From NCBI GenBank assembly GCA_028289455.1, contig JANQPN010000069.1, positions 1-39,741 on the forward strand: a DNA stretch of 39,741 bases, in the 5' to 3' direction. The notes below the pieces were generated by a model that saw nothing but the letters and a program-made list of their open reading frames with translations, did not search any database and was not told the origin of the DNA. A program made the position numbers and the translations under genes. This DNA comes from Wenzhouxiangellaceae bacterium. Its GTDB lineage: Bacteria > Pseudomonadota > Gammaproteobacteria > Xanthomonadales > Wenzhouxiangellaceae. Positions 11,803-20,090 of the stretch are shown piece by piece (the first letter of the stretch is position 1; each line of letters opens with the position of its first letter).

Positions 11803-12827
11803 AAACTGGTGGATAGTTGTTGATGGCTGCGCGGGCGCCATAGCGCATTAACCAGCGCGATCAGCAATAAAGCGGCTACACCGTTGTGGGCCACGGCATT
11901 GATCAACGGAAGCTTCAGCAGAACATTCTGAATTCCCAGGATAATTTGAATGCCGAGCAACAAAGCAATGACCACACCCTGTGAACGTGTTCCGGTATTA
12001 CTGATCAGCCGACCGGCGGTAATACCGATAACCAATAATGCGATTAGTGCGCCGATACGATGGGTAATATGGATGGCATTACGTGCAGCCTGATCAAGTA
12101 CCCCGCCTTCGTAATCCACGCCGATTTCACGCCATAAGGTAAAGGCTTCGGAAAAATCGGTCTGCGGCCACCATTGCTGCTGGCAGGTGGGGAAGTCCAG
12201 GCAGGCCAGTGCGGCATAATTGCTGGACGTCCAGCCGCCCAGGAAAATCTGGGCGGTCAGAATAACTAAACTGGCAATCACCCAAAATCTGGGTCGTTGA
12301 TAATTTGCAGCGTTTTCATTGATTACCGGCTGCTGTGCATATCGAATGTTGCGGTTGATCCAAAACAGCAATGCAAATGTCAGCATACCGCCCAGCAGAT
12401 GGGTGGTAACCACCCAGGGCAATAGCTTAAGCGTGACTGTCCACATCCCGAACAGTGCCTGCAAAATGATCAGCGGCACCAGAATCAGTGCAGGCGCGAG
12501 TGGCAGCGTGTTGCTTTGCCGCCGGGCCAGCCAATGGAGCCAGGCGATCACAAACACCAGTAATCCCAGGGTGCCGGCAAAATAACGATGGATGACTTCT
12601 TTCCAGGCCTTGTCTGTTTCCACCGGCCGTTCCGGATAGTTCTGCTCGGCTGCAGCAATTTCATCCGCCTGTGTGGGCCAGGTAAGGTGGCCATAGCAGC
12701 CGGGCCAGTCAGGACAACCCAACCCAGCATCAGATAAGCGCACCCAAGCACCCAGCACAATCACCACCAGTGCCAGGAACAATGCCAGCGTGCTGATACG
12801 CTGTAATAATTGCAATTGATGTTTCAA
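11799..12827 (-). CDS. ctaA: heme A synthase
   Basis: The 342-residue integral membrane protein of the COX15/CtaA family oxidises haem O to haem A for aa3 oxidases. [10 protein letters not shown] near residues 37-46 is the paired-cysteine loop of this family. Candidate haem-ligand histidines lie in [32 protein letters not shown] and [11 protein letters not shown]. About eight membrane helices are visible. It lies 29 bases after the SCO-like gene and overlaps ctaB by 4 bases, so the block reads SURF1, SCO-like, CtaA, CtaB. Confidence 0.97.
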   Translation of the reverse strand: MKHQLQLLQRISTLALFLALVVIVLGAWVRLSDAGLGCPDWPGCYGHLTWPTQADEIAAAEQNYPERPVETDKAWKEVIHRYFAGTLGLLVFVIAWLHWLARRQSNTLPLAPALILVPLIILQALFGMWTVTLKLLPWVVTTHLLGGMLTFALLFWINRNIRYAQQPVINENAANYQRPRFWVIASLVILTAQIFLGGWTSSNYAALACLDFPTCQQQWWPQTDFSEAFTLWREIGVDYEGGVLDQAARNAIHITHRIGALIALLVIGITAGRLISNTGTRSQGVVIALLLGIQIILGIQNVLLKLPLINAVAHNGVAALLLIALVNALWRPRSHQQLSTSL

Positions 12828-12856
12828 GTTTTGTTTATCGAGTTTGCAGTTATCAG

Positions 12857-13465
12857 TTACCGGTTGCCACGTGCCTTATTGGACCATGTCAGCAGCCGTC
12901 CCAGATCTTTGCGGATGCCGGTGGCATCACTGTTTTCCGGATAACGCAATATTATAAATCCTGCCGGGTCGATGAGGTAAGTCATCAGCTGATTTTCGGT
13001 ATCCGGTGGTTGCAGTTGGCTGATAGCCAGCTGCAGGCTGCTAAGCTGCGCGGCATCCGGTTGCTGTAATTCCGGATAAATTCCAGCTACTGCAAGTTGC
13101 TGACTGTCACTCAGCCCAGCGGTGCCTGCCAACTGAATGGCAACCTGATGACTGTGCCGCCCCTGTGCAGCGCGGACCTGCCGCAACCAGGTTAATTGTT
13201 CCTGGCAATCATCAGCACAGCCTGCATCACTGTGCAGCAGTAATGTCCAAATTGGTGATTGGTCTTCAATATCCAGATTGCTGCTGGTATCCGGCCAGCC
13301 CTGAATGGCCACCGGGGGTTGCAGCAGTTCCCCAAAATTGCGTGTTGATGCGGGTTTATATGACCACCATTGGCTGTGCATCAGTGTGGTCAACAATACT
13401 GGTGCGGCAAATAACAGGGCAACCACGATAATGGTGAGACGATTGGAAGATTTTGGGTTATTCAT
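12857..13465 (-). CDS. membrane-anchored SCO/thioredoxin-fold-like protein of the cytochrome oxidase assembly cluster
   Basis: The 202-residue protein has one N-terminal membrane anchor (about 10-28) and a periplasmic domain. Family members sit between SURF1 and CtaA in many Gammaproteobacteria and are usually left hypothetical. CADDC at 83-87 has the C-x3-C spacing of SCO copper chaperones. YLIDPAGFIILRY (163-175) matches the strand that in SCO proteins carries the third copper ligand (DH), but here the position after Asp166 is proline. It may be a thiol reductant or a copper partner with altered binding. The start overlaps the SURF1 stop as ATGA (13462-13465). Confidence 0.75.
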   Translation of the reverse strand: MNNPKSSNRLTIIVVALLFAAPVLLTTLMHSQWWSYKPASTRNFGELLQPPVAIQGWPDTSSNLDIEDQSPIWTLLLHSDAGCADDCQEQLTWLRQVRAAQGRHSHQVAIQLAGTAGLSDSQQLAVAGIYPELQQPDAAQLSSLQLAISQLQPPDTENQLMTYLIDPAGFIILRYPENSDATGIRKDLGRLLTWSNKARGNR

Positions 13466-14196
13466 TTCTGTTTATTCTGTTTTCTGGTGACCACCAGCCA
13501 GGTTACTAAAACCGCCAGCGCAAGGGTAAACCATTGCCACGCATATGCAAGGTGCTTTTTAGGTCCAAAGTTGACCGGCGACCAGTTGCGCCCGGCAAAG
13601 CCAGCCTGCATGGAGGCATCAAGCTGAAGAACATACGGCAGCAATTGTAATTCCGGCAGGTTCAGAGCACGCCGATAAGCCTGTTGTATCACGTTCTGAT
13701 CTGCATAGGTGATCAGCTGCGGCCAAAGCGCAGGATCCAGCTCAGGCTGATTGCCAAGCCGTTTGCCAACCTGTGGCAGCGGGGCAAGCCTTCCGCTGAG
13801 TTTTACTGCAGCAGCAGGTACAGGTGCATTCGGCAGGTGCCGGCGGGCAGGGTCCAAAGGCAACCAGCCACGATTGATCAGTAATAGCTGATCCGGGCCG
13901 AGGAGTACAGGTGACAGTACATGTACACCGGCTTTACCTTGATAGATACGGTTATCCAGTAATAGCTGCTGGCGCAACAGAACTGCCTCACCGCTAACCC
14001 GAGTGTACAAATCGGTGTCAGCATTAATGTCTGCCACTTGTAATTTGGGTGCAGCGGCATAATTTTGGAGTATTTGCTGCTTTTGATCAGCGCGATCCAG
14101 TTGCCAAAACCCCAGCCGCACGAATACAGCTGCTGTGAGCAGGGTCAACAACAGCCAGATTAGGCGGGCGGATTTTCTTGGCAACAGGCCGGGCAC
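13462..14196 (-). CDS. SURF1-family cytochrome oxidase assembly protein
   Basis: The 244-residue protein has one membrane helix at each end (about 10-28 and 215-235) enclosing a periplasmic domain, the SURF1 topology. Conserved pieces are LGFWQLDRADQK near the N-terminus, LLINRGWLP in the middle and NFGPKKHLAYAWQWF before the last helix. SURF1 helps insert haem A into subunit I. It is the first gene of the leftward run and is divergent from the DUF2909 gene, with a 56-base gap that must hold both promoters. Confidence 0.95.
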   Translation of the reverse strand: MPGLLPRKSARLIWLLLTLLTAAVFVRLGFWQLDRADQKQQILQNYAAAPKLQVADINADTDLYTRVSGEAVLLRQQLLLDNRIYQGKAGVHVLSPVLLGPDQLLLINRGWLPLDPARRHLPNAPVPAAAVKLSGRLAPLPQVGKRLGNQPELDPALWPQLITYADQNVIQQAYRRALNLPELQLLPYVLQLDASMQAGFAGRNWSPVNFGPKKHLAYAWQWFTLALAVLVTWLVVTRKQNKQK

Positions 14197-14252
14197 TGGA
14201 ATTCCTAATTCAGAAGTTGGCTTATATATGACGGCAGTGAACGGAGAATTCC

Positions 14253-14483
14253 ATGCTCATTAAGATAGTAATCGTATTATTTTTGCTGATGATCATCTTC
14301 ACCCTGGCAACCAGCTTCTATTATCTGGCTAAAGATAAAGGGCAGGGAGACCGGGTCGTGCGCCGACTCAGCTGGCGTATCGGTTTATCACTGGTGTTGA
14401 TTCTATCGTTGTTCGGTGCTTATAAAATGGGTTGGATTGAGCCGGGCAGCAAACCGCCGGTACGTTATTCCGAAGGACAATAG
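14253..14483 (+). CDS. DUF2909 twin-transmembrane protein
   Basis: The 76-residue protein has two membrane helices (about 3-25 and 44-62) joined by a short basic loop (KDKGQGDRVVRRLSWR). Length and pattern match the DUF2909 proteins found next to SURF1 in pseudomonads and relatives, where they are assumed to help oxidase assembly. GGAG precedes the ATG at normal spacing. It is divergent from the SURF1 gene and converges on fadD. Confidence 0.85.
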   Translation: MLIKIVIVLFLLMIIFTLATSFYYLAKDKGQGDRVVRRLSWRIGLSLVLILSLFGAYKMGWIEPGSKPPVRYSEGQ

Positions 14484-14501
14484 CGACGCTGAGGAACTCA
14501 A

Positions 14502-14525
14502 TGCCGGTGAAAGTTTTCACCGGCA
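14502..14525. terminator. bidirectional terminator hairpin
   Basis: Arms TGCCGGTGAAA / TTTCACCGGCA (11 bp, central GT) lie between the convergent DUF2909 and fadD genes. The inner A and T runs make it a plausible terminator in both directions. Confidence 0.7.
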
Positions 14526-14547
14526 GTCAAGCATCAAACCGTTCGGA

Positions 14548-16224
14548 TTAATCGCTGTTTCTGTCACCATACATCTCACGCAAATCCTTGCGCAGAATTT
14601 TGCCCACATTGGTTTTCGGTAATTCATCCACAAACTGAATGAATTTCGGTACCTTATAACCGGTTAGCTCTTCGCGGCAATAGTCACGCAGCTGGGCGGA
14701 TGTCAGAGAATCGCTTTTACGCACCACAACTGCTTTCACCAATTCGCCTGATTTTTCATCAGGGACGCCGATTGCACCTACTTCCAGCACGTCCGGGTGG
14801 GTGGCGATAACATCTTCAATTTCGTTGGGGTAAACATTAAATCCTGAAACCAGAATCATGTCTTTCTTGCGGTCAACGATATAAAAATATCCCTGCTCAT
14901 CCATTTTGGCCATGTCGCCGGTTTTTAGCCATCCGTCTTCGGTGAGGGTTTCTGCGGTGGCTTCAGGCCGCTGCCAGTAGCCTTTCATCACTTGTGGACC
15001 GCGGATGCATAATTCACCGACTTCGCTGATATCCAGCATGTTTTCATCCTCATCCATAATGCAGCATTCTGTTGAGGAAATGGGCACACCAATAGCACCG
15101 TTAAAATCCTGCAGATTGGTTGGGTTTATGCAGGCAGCCGGTGAAGATTCGGTCAGCCCGTATGCTTCAATCAAAGGCTTGCCGGTTACCTGTTTCCAAT
15201 GTTCGGCAACTGCACGCTGCACAGCCATTCCGCCGCCCAGGGTAAATTTCAGATGACTGAAGTCCACCTGATCAAAACCAGGTGTGTTCAACAGGCCATT
15301 GAACAGTGTGTTGACGCCGGTAATCGCCGTAAATGGCTGTTTAGCCAGTGCTTTAACAAAGGCCGGCATATCACGTGGATTGGCAATCAGGCGGTTTAAT
15401 GCGCCCAGTTTGACGTATAGCAGACAGTTGGCGGTTAGTGCGAACACATGGTAAAGCGGCAGGGCAGTGATGATCACATCATCACCGATGCCAACGGCGG
15501 TCAGCCAAACGTAGGATTGCTCTACATTCGACAACATATTTCTGTTGGTCAGCATTGCGCCTTTGGCAACCCCGGTGGTTCCGCCGGTGTATTGCAGAAA
15601 AGCGATATCATCCAGCTCTCTTTGGGCTTTTTCAAAAGGTTTCCCGGCACCATCCGCCAATACCTGTTTAAAGCGGGTGTAATTGGTTAACCCATGCGGT
15701 GGTACCTGCTTCTTAACACGTTTCAGGACAAAATTAATCAGTGCGCCCTTGGGGAAACCCAGCAAATCGCCGACATTGGTAACCACCACCTGCTCAACAC
15801 TGGTTTCTGCCAGTACTGCATCAACCACATTCGCAAAATTTTCCAGCACAACGACAACTTTGGCACCGGAATCATTCAGCTGATGCTTAAGTTCCCGCTT
15901 GGTGTACAGGGGATTGGTATTGACTGCCACCAGGCCTGCTCTAAGCACGCCGAATAAAGCGATAGGGTACTGCAGCAGGTTGGGCATCATGATGGCCACA
16001 CGGTCGCCCGGCTGTAATCCCAAACCTTGCAACCAGGCCGCGAAGGCCCTGCTGTGTCGGTCAATGTCTGCAAAAGTCATGCGCACATCGAAGCTTTCGT
16101 AAGCATCCCGGTCGGCAAATTTTTCGAAAGATCTTTCCAGCAGTTGTGCCAGTGATTGCAGGTCACCCAGATCAATATTTTCTGGGACGCCTTCTTGATA
16201 TTCATTAAGCCAGGGTTTTTGCAT
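14548..16224 (-). CDS. fadD: long-chain fatty acid--CoA ligase
   Basis: The 558-residue cytoplasmic or peripheral membrane enzyme activates fatty acids to acyl-CoA through acyl-AMP. The P-loop-like AMP motif YTGGTTGVAKG lies at 212-222, followed by YGLTESSP, GWLKTGDMA and the C-terminal hinge region DRKKDMILVSGFNVYPNEIE. The length and the N-terminal MQKPWLNEYQEGVPENID match proteobacterial FadD rather than short-chain synthetases. It is monocistronic and divergent from the GCS2-CBS gene. Confidence 0.95.
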   Translation of the reverse strand: MQKPWLNEYQEGVPENIDLGDLQSLAQLLERSFEKFADRDAYESFDVRMTFADIDRHSRAFAAWLQGLGLQPGDRVAIMMPNLLQYPIALFGVLRAGLVAVNTNPLYTKRELKHQLNDSGAKVVVVLENFANVVDAVLAETSVEQVVVTNVGDLLGFPKGALINFVLKRVKKQVPPHGLTNYTRFKQVLADGAGKPFEKAQRELDDIAFLQYTGGTTGVAKGAMLTNRNMLSNVEQSYVWLTAVGIGDDVIITALPLYHVFALTANCLLYVKLGALNRLIANPRDMPAFVKALAKQPFTAITGVNTLFNGLLNTPGFDQVDFSHLKFTLGGGMAVQRAVAEHWKQVTGKPLIEAYGLTESSPAACINPTNLQDFNGAIGVPISSTECCIMDEDENMLDISEVGELCIRGPQVMKGYWQRPEATAETLTEDGWLKTGDMAKMDEQGYFYIVDRKKDMILVSGFNVYPNEIEDVIATHPDVLEVGAIGVPDEKSGELVKAVVVRKSDSLTSAQLRDYCREELTGYKVPKFIQFVDELPKTNVGKILRKDLREMYGDRNSD

Positions 16225-16328
16225 ATTACAGCCTTGTGCCGGGAGCCTGCTGGAAGCTTCGCATAGCTTGGCATGTCAGGCAAGTTGGCAGTTTGTCGAA
16301 ATCCGATGATAACGGGTGCAAACTGAGC

Positions 16329-16370
16329 GGCAGGCGTTTATTATTTAACTGTAAATAACAGGAGCCTGCC
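16329..16370 (+). promoter_or_regulatory. two-tier stem-loop enclosing the ribosome site of the GCS2-CBS gene
   Basis: The outer stem GGCAGGC (16329-16335) / GCCTGCC (16364-16370) is a perfect 7 bp and ends one base before the ATG. Inside it TTATTTA / TAAATAA (16341-16347 / 16352-16358) form a second stem with an ACTG loop. The ACAGGAG ribosome site lies in the internal loop and the outer arm, so folding could limit translation. It matters only if transcription starts upstream of 16329. Confidence 0.4.
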
Positions 16371-16371
16371 C

Positions 16372-18282
16372 ATGGGCGACCAGGACATTACCCGCCAACC
16401 TCAGAACGAAGACCGCAGGGCATTTATGAAATCCCTGTTGAATGAGGTCAGAGCATTAGCCTATATGCTGGACAACCAGCACTTTGAAACTGGAATCAGA
16501 CGTATTGGAGCAGAGCAGGAAATGTTCCTGGTTGATCATTCTGATCTGCCCAGTTGGCGGGCTATGGAAACATTGGATCTGATTAATGATCCGCGCTTTA
16601 CTCATGAATTGGGTAAATTCAATCTCGAAGCCAATTTATCGCCGCTGGAATTCGGCAGCAATTGCCTCAGCCGGATGGAGGAGGAACTGCAGGAAGTCTA
16701 TCAGCTGGCCCGTCACGCAGCTGCGGAAAATAACGATAAGATTGCTCTGGTCGGCATTTTACCTACTTTGAGCAAACGCGAGCTGACCCTGGATGCGATG
16801 CTGCCTCAGCCACGCTACATGGCATTGAACGATGCTTTGCTGAAGCTGCGCGGCAGCGATTTTCAGGTCAACATCAAAGGCATTGACCAGTTGCGGTTGT
16901 CCGTTGATAACCTGATGCTGGAAGCCTGTAATACCAGCTTTCAGGTGCATTTTCAGGTTGAGCCGGAAAATTTCAGCCGGTTGTACAACATCGCTCAAAC
17001 GGTTACCGGTCCATTATTGGCAGCTTGTGTTAATTCACCGGTTCTGCTCGGCAAACGTTTATGGCATGAAAGCCGAATTGCAGTCTTCGAACACTCGGTA
17101 GACGCCCGTTCAGAAACACATGCTGCCCGTGGTCTTAAGCCAAGAGTCCATTTCGGTGACCATTGGGTAGAGTTATCGGCTGCAGAAATTTTCAAGGAAG
17201 ACATTGCCCGTTTCCGGGTTATTTTGACCTGTGATACCGAAGAGGATCCACTGGGTATGGTGCAGCGCGGCGAGGTGCCCAAACTGCGGGCGCTGCGCTT
17301 GCATAACGGTACCGTATACCGCTGGAACCGTGCCTGCTATGGCATTTCCGACAACGGCAAGCCTCATCTGAGAATTGAAAACCGGGTTATTCCGTCAGGA
17401 CCAACCGTGGTTGATGCGGTTGCCAATGCCGCTTTTTATTTTGGTTTGATGGCAGGGCTGAGCAATGAAGTGGAAGACATTCGGGACCACATCAGCTTTA
17501 CCGATGTAAAAGCCAACTTTATGGCTGCGGCCAGAGATGGAATCCGGGCACAACAGGTTTGGTTCAATGAGCAGCAGCTGCCGGCACATGAGCTGATTCT
17601 GGAGCATCTGGTGCCATTAGCGACTCGCGGGTTGAAAGATGCTGGTATCGATTCAGCTGATATCGAGCGCTACATGGGGGTTATCGAGCAGCGGGCAACT
17701 TTGCGCCGCACCGGTGCACGCTGGCTGCTGGAGTCCATGGAGGCATTGGAAGGCAAAGGCTCACACGATGAGTGCCTGCGCAGCCTGACTGCTTCGATGA
17801 TTCAGCAGCAGTCAACCGGAGAACCTGTGCATAAATGGGAACTGGCAGATTTCAGCCAGCAACAGGATTGGCGTGACAGCTACCGCAAAGTCAGTCAGTT
17901 CATGACTACGGACTTATTTACTGTACAGCCCGATGACATTATCGATTTTGCTGCCTCGCTGATGGAGTGGCGGCATATCCGTCATGTGCCGGTGGAAGAT
18001 GATGCCGGACAGCTACTGGGGTTGGTATCGCACCGTTCGATCCTTCGGCTGATCGCCCAGGGTGATTCCGGTGAAAGTGCCAGCGTGCGCGATATCATGC
18101 ACCCGGAACCGATTACGGTCGGTCCGGAGACCGCTACAGTCGATGCCATTCGACTGATGAGGGAACATAAGTTGAGTTGTTTACCAGTGGTCAAAAACGA
18201 CAAGCTCATCGGGCTGGTCACAGAGCATGATCTGTTGTCGGTGGCAGCCCGGTTGCTGGAAAGTTACCTCGACGAAAATTGA
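16372..18282 (+). CDS. glutamate-cysteine ligase-family (GCS2) enzyme fused to two CBS domains
   Basis: In this 636-residue protein, residues about 20-490 form a GCS2-type ATP-grasp-like carboxylate-amine ligase. Signs are RIGAEQEMFLVDH (44-56, with Glu48/Glu50), NLEANLSPLEFG and the RIENRVIPSGPT block. Two CBS motifs follow: about 511-565 (MTTDLFTVQP...) and about 572-632 (VRDIMHPEPITV...). CBS pairs bind adenine nucleotides and often regulate the attached enzyme. The fusion is known from several bacterial phyla but its product is not established; gamma-glutamylcysteine is only a guess. AGGAG precedes the ATG, inside a possible hairpin. Confidence 0.85.
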   Translation: MGDQDITRQPQNEDRRAFMKSLLNEVRALAYMLDNQHFETGIRRIGAEQEMFLVDHSDLPSWRAMETLDLINDPRFTHELGKFNLEANLSPLEFGSNCLSRMEEELQEVYQLARHAAAENNDKIALVGILPTLSKRELTLDAMLPQPRYMALNDALLKLRGSDFQVNIKGIDQLRLSVDNLMLEACNTSFQVHFQVEPENFSRLYNIAQTVTGPLLAACVNSPVLLGKRLWHESRIAVFEHSVDARSETHAARGLKPRVHFGDHWVELSAAEIFKEDIARFRVILTCDTEEDPLGMVQRGEVPKLRALRLHNGTVYRWNRACYGISDNGKPHLRIENRVIPSGPTVVDAVANAAFYFGLMAGLSNEVEDIRDHISFTDVKANFMAAARDGIRAQQVWFNEQQLPAHELILEHLVPLATRGLKDAGIDSADIERYMGVIEQRATLRRTGARWLLESMEALEGKGSHDECLRSLTASMIQQQSTGEPVHKWELADFSQQQDWRDSYRKVSQFMTTDLFTVQPDDIIDFAASLMEWRHIRHVPVEDDAGQLLGLVSHRSILRLIAQGDSGESASVRDIMHPEPITVGPETATVDAIRLMREHKLSCLPVVKNDKLIGLVTEHDLLSVAARLLESYLDEN

Positions 18283-18291
18283 TATGAAATC

Positions 18292-18320
18292 ATCGGGCTA
18301 ATGCAAGTGCTCAGCCCGAT
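18292..18320. terminator. terminator-like hairpin
   Basis: ATCGGGCT / AGCCCGAT form an 8-bp stem with a 13-base loop between the convergent GCS2-CBS and amidohydrolase genes. T-rich bases follow on the plus strand. Confidence 0.5.
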
Positions 18321-18355
18321 TATCTGACTGGATATAAATGAATGGTAAGAGCCGG

Positions 18356-20089
18356 TTAGTGTGCTTCAGCGAAAATCTGTTGCCCATTCAGCCAGGTTTC
18401 AAGCACCCTGGTCTGTAGAATTTCAGCAGCCGGGATTTGCATGATGTCTTGTGACAGCAAGACAAAGTCAGCATGTTTGCCCACTTCCAGAGAGCCCACC
18501 TGATCTTCCATAAAGGCGGCATATGCTGCTCCAAGTGTGAATCCAAGCAGTGCCTGCTCCCGGCTGAGTTGCTGATCTGGATACCAGCCGCCTTCCGGCC
18601 AGTTTTCGCTGTCCTGGCGGCTGACAGCAGCATAAAAACCCAGTAACGGGTTGACGCTTTCCACCGGAAAATCAGAACCCAGAGCAAGTTGAGCGCCGGC
18701 GTCGATAAAATCCTGCCAGGCATAGGCATATTGGATGCGCTGAGACCCGACACGGTCTTCAGCCCAATACATGTCGCTGGTGGCGTGGGTAGGTTGTACC
18801 GATGCAATCAGCTCGAGCTCCGCACTGCGCTGGAAATGGTCAGCACGCATGACTTGAGCATGCTCAATCCGATGCCTGCCGGCATGATCAGGCACAGTCT
18901 GCATCGCTGCTGCATAGGCATCAATTAATACCTGATTGGCACGGTCGCCGATGGCGTGTGTGTTGACCTGCAAGCCACAGCGCATGGCAGCAGCAACCTG
19001 TTGAGAAAACGGAGCCTGCTCGACAAACAGCAGGCCTCGATGGCCAGGCTCATCGGTATAGTCTTCGACCAGAGCTGCGCCCCGGCTGCCCAATGCGCCA
19101 TCCAGATAAAACTTGACCGAGCGTGCGTCCAGCAGCCCGCTGGGATGATCGAGTAAACCGTGTTCACAAAGGTGCGCCAGTGTATCAGCCTGACCATTGG
19201 CCATTGCATACAGTCTGATCGGGAATTGTTGACCTTCAATCGCTTCCTGATAAAGCTGCAGATGCTTCAGTGGTGTACCTGCTTCATGCACACCGGTGAG
19301 CCCAAAGCGGCGGGTTTGTTCCAGTGCCTGTTGCAAAGCCAGCCGTTCAGTATCCAGAGAAGGTTCAGGAATCAGGCCGGCAACCAGTCCCATTGCAGCA
19401 TCGATAAATACGCCGGTAGGCATACCGGCCCCATCCCTGATAATCCTTCCGCCGGCAGGGTCATTGCCGAACCGATCTTCAGCCACCTGTGCCAGTGCTG
19501 CAGAATTAGCCCAGCCCGCGTGTCCGTCGATGCGGGTCAGCCATACAGGCCGGTCTGGAAACAATTCATCAAGATCTGCTGCAGTGGGGAAGCTGCCGTC
19601 GTGACCATCCCAGTCATTCTGATCCCAGCCGCGCCCAACAAGCCAGCTTTCTGCAGGCAGTTCGGCAGCTTTTGCCTGCAGCCTGGACAGTATCTCGGCT
19701 TTACTTGTAGTGCCGGAAAGTTCAGCGCTGATAAGGCCGTGACCAAGATTCATTAAATGAGCATGAGCATCGATCATGCCGGGTATAATGATTCCCTGGT
19801 TACTCAAATCTATGTGAGCAGCGCCCGGATAATCACCTTTCAGCTGTTCCTGTTCTCCGACGGCAACCAGCATGCCATCTGTATCAAAGGCAAGTGCAGT
19901 GACTATTGGCTGGTCAGCATTGGCAGTATAGATACGGGCACTGCTCACCACGGTAATATCTGACTGAGTGGTTGCAGCTGGTGTTTCAGTAGTACTCTCA
20001 TCAACTGATGGTGAGTGCTGGTTGCAGGCACTGATCAACAACAGGGTGAGCACTGTGAATGACAGTGTAGCGGGTGATTTTATCGGCAT
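18356..20089 (-). CDS. amidohydrolase-3 family (YtcJ-like) lipoprotein
   Basis: The 577-residue protein begins with a lipoprotein signal (LISAC, Cys22). The rest is a metal-dependent amidohydrolase of the YtcJ-like group. Visible are the strand-1 metal motif DAHAHLMNLGHG, the GRGWDQNDW segment typical of this group, HAIGDRANQVLIDAY, RIEHAQVM and the late aspartate in GSDFPVE. Such proteins hydrolyse amides or cyclic amides, but the substrate is unknown. The start lies one base after the patatin stop (TGA-C-ATG), so the pair forms an operon with coupled translation. A long open frame on the opposite strand is a coding shadow. Confidence 0.9.
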   Translation of the reverse strand: MPIKSPATLSFTVLTLLLISACNQHSPSVDESTTETPAATTQSDITVVSSARIYTANADQPIVTALAFDTDGMLVAVGEQEQLKGDYPGAAHIDLSNQGIIIPGMIDAHAHLMNLGHGLISAELSGTTSKAEILSRLQAKAAELPAESWLVGRGWDQNDWDGHDGSFPTAADLDELFPDRPVWLTRIDGHAGWANSAALAQVAEDRFGNDPAGGRIIRDGAGMPTGVFIDAAMGLVAGLIPEPSLDTERLALQQALEQTRRFGLTGVHEAGTPLKHLQLYQEAIEGQQFPIRLYAMANGQADTLAHLCEHGLLDHPSGLLDARSVKFYLDGALGSRGAALVEDYTDEPGHRGLLFVEQAPFSQQVAAAMRCGLQVNTHAIGDRANQVLIDAYAAAMQTVPDHAGRHRIEHAQVMRADHFQRSAELELIASVQPTHATSDMYWAEDRVGSQRIQYAYAWQDFIDAGAQLALGSDFPVESVNPLLGFYAAVSRQDSENWPEGGWYPDQQLSREQALLGFTLGAAYAAFMEDQVGSLEVGKHADFVLLSQDIMQIPAAEILQTRVLETWLNGQQIFAEAH

Positions 20090-20090
20090 G

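Noticed and set aside
11803..11841. Longer heme O synthase start 13 codons upstream
   Set aside because: The extra residues are low-complexity and lie within ctaA. The ATGA overlap at 11799-11802 matches the pattern of the rest of the operon.
19160..19756. 198-codon open frame on the plus strand
   Set aside because: It lies fully antisense inside the conserved amidohydrolase gene. The translation is compositionally odd (Cys- and Gln-rich), has no domain pattern and no ribosome site.
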